Shown here piece by piece: positions 1-15,000 of a stretch of 64,000 nt of DNA. How positions within the stretch are numbered: position 1 is the stretch's first letter; each line of letters opens with the position of its first letter. The notes under the pieces were generated by a model. It searched no databases and had not been told where the DNA came from. It was given only the letters and a program-made list of their open reading frames with translations. The position numbers and the translations under genes are program-made. The DNA lies in NCBI GenBank assembly GCA_000499405.2, contig HG738138.1:2108001-2172000 (forward strand), given 5' to 3'. The DNA comes from Onchocerca volvulus (Eukaryota > Nematoda > Chromadorea > Rhabditida > Onchocercidae).

Positions 1-79
1 ATCATTTAATTTTTATCATATTTGAAATTAATTTAAAAATTTTTAAGTTTATTGATAACGAAATAGAAATAGTACATAC

Positions 80-3000
80 GAAGACAAGCATTAAATGTTT
101 GAGATCCAGAAAATTGTGTAAAAGTTTGTTCCGGACATGGTTTACAAGTTGTTTGAGCTACTTCATCCTGATAACTTCCAGCAGGACATAATTCACAGGT
201 ATTGTTAACATGAACTGTTCCTTTCGGGCATTGTACTAAAGAAAATTCACTCATTTTAATTTTTAATTTATCAATGGAATATCCTAAAAATATTTTAATT
301 AAAAATGAATTTGTTCAGATTTTACAAAGTTCAAATCAGAATAAATGTTTTTGTTTTACTATTAAAACATTAATTCTAAATGTGATTATTATTATTATTT
401 ATAAATGAAGAAAATTATGAAAAAAGTTGGACGGGAAAAGTTTTCTTTTTTTCTTTTCAGAATAATTTGTTAATGTTATGCCTAAAAATATAAAAGCTAC
501 AAAAATAAAAGTAAAATAATTATAAAATAAGGAAATTTAAAGAAATTCCAGCAATTTCAAAAATAAACATACAGCATTCCGGAAGTTTTTCCGCATTGCC
601 TTCTCGTAAAATTTCACCATCCGTACAACCAAAACCTTGAACAACAATTGTTTTCGTTGCATTCATCGATGGACAACCAACCGATTGTGTTGCAATTGTT
701 TCGGCATTTACATAAAGAAGATTTTGAACAGGTGTTGTAGCACCTAGAAAAATTAAAAATAAACAAAAATTAAAATCTAAATTTGACAAAAATTTTCAAA
801 GTAATAATTGTATGAAAATAGAATAAAATGAAATATGATAAATAAACAGATTTAGAATCATTTAAGAAAAAAAAAAAAAAAAACACATGAACAAATGATA
901 CTTTAGAATTTATTTAAGTTTTTGACATTAAAGCTTAAATAATTTAGATATTTTCATTGTCACATTGAAAAGTTAATGTATTTTAACTATTTAAAATTAA
1001 ATTTTTATTACAAAATTTCTAAATTTTTTTTTTAAATTTTTTTTAAAATTTTTTAAAAGTTTTTAAAATTTTTAGTACTTTACCTGGTATTCGTAAATCA
1101 AAAATTGTTCGCAACGTTAAACCACACAATTCATAGAAAACATCTTGTAATACAGTTGGAAGTATTTGAATAGTATAATTAGCTGTGACACCACTCATTG
1201 TACTAACAAATTTAACATCCAAGAAACGTACAAATACTTCAATAGATGATGAACAACGTTGTGATAAGGTTGTATCCAACATGTTGAAGAATGTAGTGAT
1301 ATATTCCGAATAACCCTGATAAATGATTTCAAATCTGAGAATTAATTTTTAACTCGAAGAAGTAATTTTATTCACTAATAATTAATCCTAAACCTTGAGA
1401 ATTAATTAATTCTAAATTAAGAATTGATTTCAAAAGAAATATAAGAGGAAAGAAAAAGCGAAGTTAAGTGAAACGGAAATAAAAATAAGAAAGAAAGAAA
1501 AGAACGATTCAGAAAAAAAAAAACAAAAAACAAAACGAAAAATTAAAATTAAAATGTTAATAAAACATGATAATAAAAATAAGTAAATGTATTTATTAAA
1601 TTGATAATTTCTAAAAAGAAGAAAAAAAGATTATGTAAATGAGTGATAAATAGTAATCGATAGTTAAATGATCATTCAATGATATGCCAATTTTTTTTTT
1701 TTTTTTTTGTTATCAATTAATATTCATTTGGAATATATTCCAAGTGAATAATAATTTAATGGCAAGGAAATATTACGTATTTTTTTTTTTTTTAACCATA
1801 TTTCGATTAAATTTCTAATTGTAATCATAAATTTAAATTTCAAATTTTAATTCCGATTTAATCCTGGAACATTAAATCTATAATCAAATAATAAATTATT
1901 TATATTACCTTCAGACAATCACTACCAACAGGTGTCGAAACAGCATAATCAATACTGACAGTTAATTCATAACGAGCTGGTTCTAAAGCAACCGGTACAC
2001 ATGCTGGTACCACATTTGATGGTGACCAGATACCATTGGTGCAAATAAATTGTTGCGTAGCATTCTTTTCATTAACAAACGTGTACTTTCTGGCGCATTT
2101 AGCGGTACAAATAGTTGAAGTACCTTGCATTTGACATTCTTTTTCAATATTTTCATCACCAATCAATGACCATGGTGAACATGGTTTTGCTATAATTTTA
2201 ATACTTAAATTTAAATAATTTAAATAAAAACATATTGTATTATGATAATTTTCAGTTTTTCATTTGGCCTTTCACTAACAATTATGATTGTTTCCTTCGA
2301 ATTATCAACTTTTTATCGTTAATCGTTGAATGGGCACAAATTTAGCAGTATTAAAATTCAAATTTAAACAATAAGTAATTCTAAACCATAAATATTTTAT
2401 ATGATTTTTCAGAAAATTCCGAAAAAAAAAAGAGAAAGACTGGAAAATTTATTTCATTCTGTCATAATTAATTGAATTCTTTAATACGAAAAGATAAGCG
2501 ACAAATAATTTTACATTATTTTAATAATGAATATTGCAAAAAACAAAAAAAACAAAAAACTACAAACCTTGAAGAGATACTTGAAATTTGCATTTATTCC
2601 GATTTGTTGCACTATCAATAGCGGTAACTTCAACTGTCGTATGTGAACCAAGTGTAAGTAAAGCTTCTGATGGATCAAATGTTACATCCGTAATATTTGA
2701 AGTATCTTGAATTACCACCTGTACGGTACTCTCATTAAATGTAATTAATTTCTCAAATTCTCCTTCATTAGCCGGAACAATATACGAATCAGGACATTTC
2801 ATCACTGGTGGTTGTGTATCTAAAAAAAAAAAAAAAATTGATAATAACAGTTGTTTATATTTTACATACATTTATATACTTAATCATTTGCATATTTATT
2901 TATTTTTTGAAATTTCATTCTAACGAAATGTAATTTTTGAGGAGGAAAAAAAGAAAAGAAAAATAAATTATTCAAATAATCATACCAGGTATTCGAAGTT

Positions 3001-6000
3001 GTACAACACATTCTGCAGTATTACCAGCATCATCAAAAGCTACATAACTGATATCCATATCATGCGAAATCATTCGTGGTGGTTCAAAACCTTCCGGTGT
3101 TATACGTATATATGCTACTGATCCGGAATTATCAGTTGCAGTAGGTATTTCATAAATAGCTGGTAAAAGTTGTCCATTATCATCTGTTAGAATATAAACC
3201 GGATTTGTTGGACAATTCTCGAATGTTGGTGGTTCACTATCAACACATTGTGGTACGGATGCATTCCAACCAACCTATATATTGAATAAGATTGATATAA
3301 ATGATGATAAAGTGATAGAAATAAATAAAATTTAAAAATTGATACTAATTTATAAATAATAGGTTTAAAATGAAAAGTTTCAAAATCAATTAATTAAAAA
3401 AAAAATAAATAAAAACCAACCTGTAAATGTGAAGGAATTTCATGTGCAACTGAAAGTGGTGCCAAACATCCTTGCATATCAAAACGAATGCATGGATTTT
3501 GTTCATATTCCGTAACGCCAAGAAGAATATAACGTGCACGTAAAGGTGGATTTAATTCAAATTGATGCATAGCATTATGATTTCCGGATGGTGTTTCAAA
3601 TTCCTGCAAAAACGGTTTCTTGAAATTTTCATGTTTGACTATTTTTTGAATTTCATTATTATCGATTTATTTGGGATTTAAAAATTTCTGCATTAGAAAA
3701 AATAACATACAACTGGATATGTGTCGTAATTCTGGCTATACTGAACTTTGTAGAAAAGTTGCATTTTGGTAACATGACCACGTAAATGACCACTACCCGC
3801 TACTCCAGCCATACGTAACGTCGTTAACGTATAGACACGTTGTAAGTCTATGGAAAGAAAGATGAATGCATCCTTGGAACCACACCAACCAGTAGACGAT
3901 AATCGAGCCTAAAATTGAAATCATAATAAATGATACGAATAAGTAAGTAAAAAAAAAAAAAAAAAAAATCGATTTCGAAAAGTTTCCAAATTTTAGGAAA
4001 CCTTTAGAGATAATAAAAAACTAGGAAGATAAATTTCACGATTTTTATTCTTCACCTTATGAGGTTCATAACCCCAAGTGGTCGAATCGGAATTATCGGC
4101 GAAAGCGCCATCCGGAATGAAACCGGATGAAATTCCAACATCTTCTGCTAAGACACAAGCTGTTCCAAGTGTGCAATTGATTGTGTCAGATGGAAATGGC
4201 TTATAGCCAGCTCGATTACAGGTAAATTTTGCCTGTGCACCTTCCTCAACCGATTCCAATTGTACTTGTCCATCATCCGGAAATCCGGGATCAACACAAA
4301 CAGGCCCTGGATATCAAAAAATTCACTTACGCTAAGTAGACAAAAATAAGAATCTAAAAAGTTTCCGTAAATTGCAATTTTCGATATAAAATTTATCTTT
4401 AAAATGAACTAACCTTCACATCTCAGATCTCCAAGATCCCAATTACCATCGACATTACATCGAATAGTCCGATCATCGTAACTGGACTTACCTATCAAAC
4501 TATACGGTGGTCTACAACTGAATGTAAACGCTGATCCTACCTGTAAGTAGTGATTGTAAAAGTTAAATTTTATTAATTAAGTAATAAAATTGATCATTTC
4601 TTTAAACATGAAAGAAAAAAGCATAAAACTAGAAAATAATTCATTAGTTGAAAAGTTAAAATTGAAAATTAAATAGTAATATTTGTATATACATATTTTT
4701 TCAAATATTTTCACTTGTTCTATATTTTAAAAAAATTTCTTTTTTAAATTAATCCCTTAAAATATTAAATTTTCGAATAAATATCCAGCCTTGTAAGAAT
4801 AATCGTCTCCTTCATAAATGGCACCAGCAAGTGATGGTGGTGGACCACAATCAACCAAAGGACAATCAATTTCCGGTCCTGATAACCAGTAATCACGACC
4901 ATCTTCCTGTGGATCATAAATGCATTGACGGAATGATGATAACAGCGAACTGCTTGCTATAATTAATTCTTTTTTAATATTAATCATCTAAAAAAAAAAA
5001 AAAAATGGATATTAAAGGATATACCAAATAATCGAATAGCTTCAAGAATTATTATCATTAATCATTAAATAAAAGAAAAACATCAACTTCTTTTCTCTCT
5101 CTCTCTCTGAAAAAAAAAATTTAACCACTTAAAATAAAATTTCAGTAACATTTTATAAAATTTTCAAAAAAATTAACAAAAGTATTAAAAAAAAAAATTT
5201 AACGAAAATAATAAAACTAACACTCTTATTTTTGTTATGATAATTTTTTTAAGGTTGATTTTAAGAGAAAAAAAAAATTTCAACAATATTGAATAATTTG
5301 CATATGAAAAGCTTATGTTAAGCAAATTTTTATTACAACCTGGTCGATTTTGTTGACTGCAAACAATCGATACATTACGTCCATATGCAATTGTACTATT
5401 TTCAGGTGCAACAAATAAACCAATCGCTGAATTATTACGTACACCTTGACATGTTGCTGCTAAAATAATCTTAATCAGTATTATATTTAATTTCGATATT
5501 TGTATTTTAAAATTTTTTCCTATTTTTTATTAGATTAATTTGGCAAAGAAAAAAAATAGTACAGTAATTAACTTATTCTGTAAATTGTAATATCTATAAT
5601 ACAAAAATTAAGTCAATTTCCTTAATTTTTCTATAAAATAATTTTTTAAAAAAAAAAGAAGAAAAGAGGTTTGTTTAATTACTTAAAAATTTTTGATCAA
5701 ATTATTCCAATTTTTTTAATTTCATCAATTTGAAGAAAAAAAAAAAGACTTAATTTTGAATTAAAATAATTAGAATACGAATATAACTTACGAAGACAAA
5801 ATGGTGCTGTACCATTCCAACTACCATCTTGCATACATTTCAAATGACTTGTACCCATCATCTATAAAATTTTTATTCAATTAAAATGAAAAATTATAAA
5901 TTAATAATTCAAATAAATTTGAAATATGTAAATGAAATAATAAATTACTTGATATGCAAAATCACATTGAAATTGTACAACCATCGGATAATGAAATGTT

Positions 6001-9000
6001 TTAGCAGTTGAAAGAAGTAAGCCATTTTTTGGTGACGATAAATTCGCACATATTCGTGGTACACACGTTTGATTATATCGAACAACATCCAATGCATTCA
6101 AGCCTGTTTCACCATCCTAAAATTTGTAGAAATTAAAAAGGTCGAATTGTGAAATTAGAATAATAAGAATATAACTTTGATTCAATAATCAAAATACAAT
6201 ATTCGAAAAGAAAAAATTGAAATTAAAATTAAAACCTTTATATAAACACCACCCTGTCCATCTTCGGTAAGCAAATCAAAGCCAACTTCACATGCACAAC
6301 GATATGATCCTTGTGAATTGATACAAATTTGTTCACAATTACCATTATTTTTTTCGCATTCATTCACGTCTATAAATGAATCGAAATGGTTTATTAATTT
6401 TAATAAGAATTTATTGAAACGTCAAAAATTTATCGCTATTATAATTAAATTTTGATAATTTCAATCAAACTTTCAACAAAAAAAAAAAAAAAGAAAAAAA
6501 AAGGAGAAGAAAAATTACCAAAACAATTTGTTTTATGACAACCAAGAATATCCAATTTTATGCATGCATTCTTGGAAAATTCTTCAATTGTAAGTTCTAA
6601 TACACGAGCTTCAATGGGTTGCGGTAAAACGAGTAATTCACCACCAACAATTGCTACATTTCGAGTTATCAATTTCTAGATGAATTTATTAATGTTTTAA
6701 TTTCTATTTAAAAAAAAAACAAATTACTTGGAATCGGAAAAAATTACGATACTTTATATTTGATTTAAACTTCATTGATAATTTTAATCAAACAATAGTA
6801 CAATTTCTAAGTAATCAATGAATATTTTGAAATTTTTTGAAAAAAAAGTATTTGAAAAAAAAATGAAAATTTTGTTATGAAATTATGAGCAATTCTGTTA
6901 GAAAATAATCGGAAAAAAAAATATTAAAAAAAGAGTTTATTTCAAACATACATTATTAGCCTAAACTTACGGTAATATTAGAAGCAACAAATGGTATCAA
7001 TGGAACACCGGTACGATTTGAATATTTTAAACCGAGAACAGTTGGATAATCACCATTTGCGGTTTTTTCGATACGTATTCGCTCGATAACTTTTGGAACA
7101 GCAAAAACAAACGTAATTTTACGTTTGGGATCATCAGGTTTTGCGCACCAACCTGCAAGAAAAGTCAAACTAACTTTTCAACTTTTTTTTAGAATCTCTC
7201 CAAGAAATTCGATGGGATCATACCAAAAGCATTTAACTCAATAATATCGAAAGGAAATTCTTATTTCATCAAACCGGAAGGATAAACATCACGAATTGGC
7301 TGATTTATGATTTAACATCATCAGCTTTTTTTTTTTTTTTTTTTAGAAATCTCTGTACCGTCATATCCGATAACAATAATAAAAATTAAATGATACAAAG
7401 CAATTTTGTGCAATGACCTAACAAATTGGATTCAAAAAATTAACAAAAAATGATTACATTCATTTACCTCATAATATTTAATTTGAATTCTAACATTATC
7501 AAATTTTCAATTTTAATTTCTGGAAAAGAAAAAATTTTTTTAATTCTTAAAATTTACCAGTTGTTGCATAATTTTTTGCATAAAAACCATCCATTTCGCT
7601 ACTTGCTTCAGCAGCAAGAGAATTTAGAATTGAAGCTGTACTACAAGCTGAAAAGGTAACTCTCATTATGTTAGAAATTACAATCTTATTGTTGCCTGCG
7701 AAATAAACAGATGAGAATTGAAAGAAATAGGTAAAATTTGAGAATTTACCTGAGAAAATCGATAATTTAGGATTGCCTGGGAAAAACACAAAAATATTTC
7801 AGGATATGAAAAGGAACAATACAAATTCAATGATTATTTTTCCAAATATAAATAAATAACGGATACGGTAAAATAAAGCCTTACATAATTGTGCCTGAAA
7901 TCCGGAAAGACATTGACAATGATAACCACCGGGCATATTAATACATTTCGTACTTTGAATGTTACAAATAGCTGATCCTTCGGCGCATTCATCAATATCT
8001 TGACATTCCGGTACATCACTGAGTGTTTGATTAGCAAGACATTTCAACGAATCCGCTCCAACGGTTCGAAAACCCGGTTGACATTCAATTCGGGCCAAAT
8101 CACCAAATTCAAATCGTTCACCGGTTACGACAACACCATTTGCTATTGATGGTACATGAGTGCATGTTAATTCTAAAATGAATTAACAAAATTGATACAT
8201 TTATAAATTGGTTTATAAATAATTACTAAATATATTTTCAAATTTGAATCAATTTTATCAAAAATTTGTGAAATTGAAATTGATGAATATAATCTGCACA
8301 AAAATAATTCCAAATTTTTCTTCCTTATTTTTGAAAAGAAAAAAAAAATTGAAGGATAGAAAAATTAAACAAATTTGTATTTTAATTTCAAAGATAATTT
8401 CTTCGGAATAATTAAAAAATAGAATATTTGATAATAAGTATTAGGCAAAAAATATGCAATAAACCAAGATAATTGTAATTTGTTTTCGACTATTTTCATC
8501 TTTATTTCTATGTCTTCAAATAGAATTTCAGATTTTTTTCTTTTTTTCTCTTTTTTTTTTTTGTTTTTGACAAATTTTACAAATAACGAAATTCCGATTT
8601 TAATTTCTTTGCACATCAAATTGGATTTCAACTTTTCTCACATGCAGAATTTCAAAGCAATTTGACAAACTTTTGCAGTATGGTTGAGCGAAAGACCATT
8701 CGCCGGTGGAGAGACAGAGAAGTGTCGCAGCACCGATTCTTCGAAATCCAGCGGCACATTCAAATCGAAATACAGTACCGTAACCAGTACCATCTCCAAA
8801 TTCCAATATTCGTTCACCATTCATAAATGGTGCCAATGCTGGGCAAGTCATTGCTGTAAATTTTAAAAAATTAAAAAAATAAAAAAATAAACTTTAAGAA
8901 AGATTTTACAATTAATTATTTACGGGACCAAAATTTCTCGAAAAAAAAAACTTTTCTTTGAAATAAAGTTAATCAATATTTGGAATTAAAAATATTTTTG

Positions 9001-12000
9001 AATTGAAAAACTAAAGCAATAAGCAATAAAAATTGTAAATCCTTAAATTTGAAAATTATTATTTGAAAAGAATAAAAAACAGAAAATATTAATATTTTGA
9101 ATAGATTTAAAGGATATCTTCAAACTACAGAACGAAACCTGCTTTCTACCTTTACAGGAAGGTGTTAATGTCCATCGTCCTTCGTCGGTACAGTAAATTT
9201 CTCCGGATTTTTTACCACTCGAGAAATGGAAACCATCATAACAGGTATACTCGGCCGATCCACCGTAAGAAACATTTGTTGCCGATGATGCAAATCCATT
9301 GGCAATTTGTGGAACAGCGGAACAATAAACCGCTATAATTATGTTCAATTTTTTTTTTTTTTCGACAATTTTCAAAAAATGCTGTGGGAAAGTTTTGTAA
9401 TTAAAAAATCAATCAATAATTTATATGTTTTTATACGTTGGCAATCTGGAATATGATCTTCAGTCCATTTTCCTCCAAGTTGACAAGTTATGTCGAACGC
9501 TTGTCCACGGCCAGTACGAAATTCATAACCACGAGGACATGATGCCGTTACTTTTGTTCCAAATGCTGATGCTTTTGTTGACAATGAAACAAGTTTCGGT
9601 GTTTGAAGTGACGGACAATCTATAAGATCAAACATTTTAATTAATTGAAGAAAAATTAAGTTTTGATAAATTGTATGAAAGTTTATCCAAATACCAATTA
9701 CAGTGAATGTTAATAATAGAAGAATTACTTATCGAGAAAGTAATATTCCATCCGAGACCATTCCTGATTGAATTTGTTACGAAAACGATATGAACAGTTC
9801 CGGTCTGAGCAAAAATACTTTTCGGTGGTCGTGAAATGGCAGAAAAACCATCACCTGGATGTAAAGCTCGACCGCCTTCAATTTCCTCGAACATCTGCAA
9901 ATCTTTGGTAAATTTTAAAATATTTAATTAAAAATATGCGAACTTGGAAACCACTAAAATATGGACGACATAATATAAAAATAAATTAAAATGAACCATT
10001 AAACGATCATCCTCTGCAACATCAAAGCTATTAATAGCAAAAGCTGTAGGTTGCTCCGAATTTCTATCTGGTAATTCCACCGTATAAACACATCTTTGAG
10101 AATTCGGATACGGTATCCGAGTATAACCGGGCGATGTTATAATTCCTTTATCTAGACGAATCCGATTTGAACATCCTGGAAAGGTTGATTGAACATTAGT
10201 TTTATTAATTTTGGACAAATATGTATAAATTCAATAGAAAAAAGAGCGATAATAAAGTTGCAAGAAATATGATAAGAAACGAAAACAAACCACGTTTGTA
10301 TGTTATGCTAAATCCTCGTCCACTTCGAGCGAAATTTGAATAAAAATAAATGTATAATTGTGATTGGGTTGAAATGATCAGTTGAGGATGTGCGATTGTT
10401 CCGGTTAAACGAGCTAATACCGGTGCTAACGGGGTACTACCATCATAAATTTGTAACAAATCATTGTTTTTTTCCAGGTCAAGTTCCTCAATCTGAATAA
10501 CATTCAATGGTTAGTTCATAAATCCTAAAAATATTCCTTGAAATTCCAGATGAAATGAAATTCTTGTTTATTTTTTTTCGGGATAATACGGCTAATTTTT
10601 GTTCATCCGTTCTTTGATCTTCGATTTTTCCATCAAAATTTTATTTTCTACTTAAGTGATTTCAGCTTAATAAATTTACCCAATTAATACTAAATAATTT
10701 TTGATTAATCAATTTTCTATAAAAACATTTTAAGATTAGTATCACTCTAAAAAAAAAACTATTATATTTATATTCAAAATTTTAACTATTGTGTTAAATT
10801 TAAATAATTAATATGAACAAACATAAAGTGAAATTAGTTGTCCTGGATGAGCATCAATCTTCCAAACACATTCTATACCATTCGGATAATTTTTCGGATA
10901 ATCTGGGCTGGTGAATGTTTGGCCATAAGGCTGGGCTTTTAATACGCCTCCACATGATACACTTGCTATAAAGACCATAATTTTTTTTTACAATATGCAA
11001 AAATTTGATAAAATTTGCAAATTAATTAAAATTAAAGCAGCATAAATAAGCATACCGGCTCTCCAACTTGCTTCAAATCCACGAGCTTGAATTTGTGCAT
11101 CACTGCGAAATCTTACAACCATTATATTGGTACTTGAAATTAATGTTTCCGGTTTTTTTGATCCGGAAAGAATAGCCATAACAACCGATGAATTCTCCGC
11201 CGGACCACCATCCAAAATTGTAACAAAATCTTCATATTCTTCCGTTTCAAATGCATCAAATGTAATCTGTAAATGATTTCATGGGCAATTTTTTCCTTTC
11301 AACTTCTTTTCTCAATTTAATTTTTTATGAAATTTATCTACTAAAGCATAAGGTCAGAAATTTTTGAAAATTTAATTAGTAATAAATTCTAGAATAGTTT
11401 CTAACTTTAAATAAAATCTATAAAATCCCCGTTTTCTTTTTTATCTTTCTCATCTTTAAAGAAAGAAAGGTTCGAAATTTATTGAATTTAAACGAGCGTT
11501 ATTTCGTGTTTGTGTGTATGTGTGTGTGTGCGTGTGTGTATGTGTTTTATGTATGTGTGTATATCATAAAAATAGATGAAATTCGGAGATGGTGACTTTC
11601 CCCGATTTCATAAATTTAATTTTAATTTTTAGTGAAATTTATCTTGAATAAATAATAAATAGTTTTTCGAATTTCTGTACTATGATGATTGATTTCAAAC
11701 AAATGAATTGTGTCATTTTCTATCGAGATTTCGATGATTGCTGAAGATAAAACTTTCGTTTATCTGTGATAATTAATTTGAAAAATCTATAATTCGTATT
11801 ATAACGAAATGAGTACATTAGTAATTCAGGTTACACAAAAGGGATTGAGAAGGGAAAAACGATTACAAGAATCTTATATGTATAGATATTTTGTTATTTA
11901 TTACGACATACATGAATCCGTGAATTGATCGGTCCTTCGATCACCCAACGACAATTCGCATTGTCGTTGTAAGGTGACGGATAATTTGGTGATTGTATTT

Positions 12001-15000
12001 TGCCCGATTCGCCTTTTTCATATTTCAAACATGTGATCACTTTCGGTGATGCTGTAACAAAATCGCACACTTTTATCATCTAATATCATCTACAATTTGT
12101 AAGAAAAGATTTCAAATTTTTGATAAATTTTAAGTCGATTTTAATATTTCTTTCAACAAAACTAAATTTTGAATATGAAAAAGACAAAAATTGTATAAAA
12201 TCCTATTGGTCTTATTTTGTTTACTATTGATAAATATATTTCATACATATCTATATAGTTAATAAATTGATAAAACAATATTCGCAAGATCGAAGGAAAG
12301 AGAGAGAGAAAAAAAATTCCATCAAAAATCAAGGTTATAAATTGAAATTTTGATTGTTTTCATAGTTTTGAAACGAATTTGAAACAGGTAAGAGTGAAAA
12401 ATTTTTTACCGGGACAGTTGTACTCATCACTATAATCACCGCAATCATTGATACCATCACAATGAGCTGATTGTGATACACATTTACCATTTTGGCAGAA
12501 AAATGAGCCTAGAAAAAATTTGACGAATTTTGAAGCTTATCTTTTGATAAAATTATTCTATTCAAATAAAACAAATTGAATTTTATAGAAATTTTCAAAT
12601 CAAATTAATAAATTCATTTTATAATTAAGGACAATATTCGGTAATTAATTATCGAATGTTGTCCTTGTTAGTGATGTAGTCATGTATAGGAAATGTTGGT
12701 GTACTAGTCTCCTGAAAAAAGGCCTGTGAAAACTGATTATCCTTCTGTTCCGTATTTCTGGATATGCTATCCGATTCTATGTGATATCACTTACTGCAAT
12801 TGATTTAGTGATTTTTTTTCCTTTTTTTTTTCTTTTTTGAAATAGAAACAAGGTGAAATGGAAAAAAAAGAAAGGATAAAGGAAATTTACTGTAAATGAT
12901 CCAGTTGTCTGCAATATCATTCAAGTTATGTAACTGATATATATTACCGTCTTCTCTTCTGTTTCCTTTACTATTTTCCTCCTTTTTTATGCCTATTTTT
13001 CCTTTTTTCTCTTTCTTCAAAAACACTTACTAAATTGATTAACAAATAGTATTGATTTTTGTAAAAAATAAATTTCCTTTATCTATTAAATTTTAGAAAA
13101 TTACAGTAGTTTATACATAAAAATTAAATTTTCAAGACTTTTGAATTCAAAATTCTTGCTTTTTCTTCTAGCAGAAACTTTGAATTAAAAATTCCAAGTT
13201 CTAAATTCTGAATTAAATAGTTAAGTTATAAATTTTGTATTAAAAAGTCAAGTTATAATTTAGCAATTTCTAATAATTTTTTATCAACTTAAAAATTCCA
13301 AATAAATTTGCATAAATGATTGCTATTCGTAAATTAAATTTATTTGATTATATCATTTTTTTTTTTTTTTTTAAAGAATATATCCTTCAAATAGTAACAA
13401 TTGAACCAAAAAAAAAAAAAAAAAAAGGAAAAATTAGGGGATTTTTCAAAATGTAAATCAATTAAATTAAGAATGATGAAGATGAAGTTCCAATTTTTGC
13501 TCATTGCATTCTTTTTATTGTTTTAATCGGCGATTGGTACAAGAATGGAAGGACCCCCGTACATGCCAAGGTCATCTAAGTACCGCTATCGTTCCAATCT
13601 TACCTCATCTTATTTATTTGTACCTGAAATTCTCAATCTTTCATCTCTTCTAATTTCATTCCTTCATTTTAACTTACCTTTCATACAGGCAGGCAATACA
13701 CATACAAATGGTAATAATGTATTGCACATTTCTAAATTCCACCGTAGTCCATCAGTTGTTGTCGGGATTGATACCTAAAAATTTTGTTATATTCCTCGAT
13801 TGGCTATTATTCAATATTTAGTTCAATTTATAAAATTTCAATTTAACAATTTTATTTCAATCATTTAATAATTGAAATAAAATTATTTCATTCCATTTCA
13901 TTTTAATCAATTCTTTCTATCTAATTTTCCATTCTTTTCATCATTTTACAAATTTATTAATTGTTCCGGTTTATCCAAACATTTAAATGTTTGATTTCTC
14001 TTTATCCATGCAAAAATTTTTATCCACGTTTATGATAATATGATAAAATTACATACGGAACATTCTTCACCTAATTTCAATCTTTTTATTCCTTTTTTTT
14101 CTCTCTCTCTCTCTCTCTTCCCCCTTTCTCTCTTTCTCTATTTCGTTTCAATTTTTTTTTCGTTTTTAAACTTCAGTTAGTTTAAATGTACAAAATTGAA
14201 ATTTTTCGCAAGGAAAAAAAAAAAAGTAGAACACAGTTAGAAATTCACTAGAATGATTGACTGAAAATTTACGACAAATATCTCATATTTGTATTATTTT
14301 TGGTTTGTCATTTTGCAACAAATTTCGGTTACATTATTACGAAACAATTTTAGGTCAAATAATATAGTTAAGAATAATTACCTTTGCACAAGTTCCAGCT
14401 CTATAATCTGGTTGTCCATCATTCCAAAAACCAACATAACGAGATATTACAGTACCATCAGACCATAAAAAGTACGCATCTTCGTCTTCAGTTTGTTGCG
14501 CAACAACACCTTCAAATAGAAAAATTTTAGCTTAAATTTCGCAAATTTTTCTTTTTTTTCTTTTTTTTTTTGACAATAAATTATCAAAAAAGAGATTAAT
14601 TTTTTTCGAAAATAATTCATACCAATCCAAAATTCATTGCGATTTATTGAAAAAATTTTTTGTTGCCGATTGATTAAACGATGCAAGAAGTTGTTTTCGC
14701 CGAATGATTCGATGCGAGCAAGTTGACTTCCATATCTGTTTTTCAGACGTAAATATATCAGTACAATAATATTATTTGAAAATTAAAATTAAAAGAATTC
14801 ATGTAAATTGAATAAATCTATAAGCACTAAATTGAAATTTTGTTTGAGCAAAAAAAGAAAAGAGAAAAAAAATGTATTCAGCTAAAAAAAGAATCATAAA
14901 ATTTGTAAATTTATCATAAATTTGATATTTGTTTTTGTTTAAGAATTCAAAAGTTTTCAAACAAAGAAAAATTTTTTTTTGTAATCAATACATTTCACAA

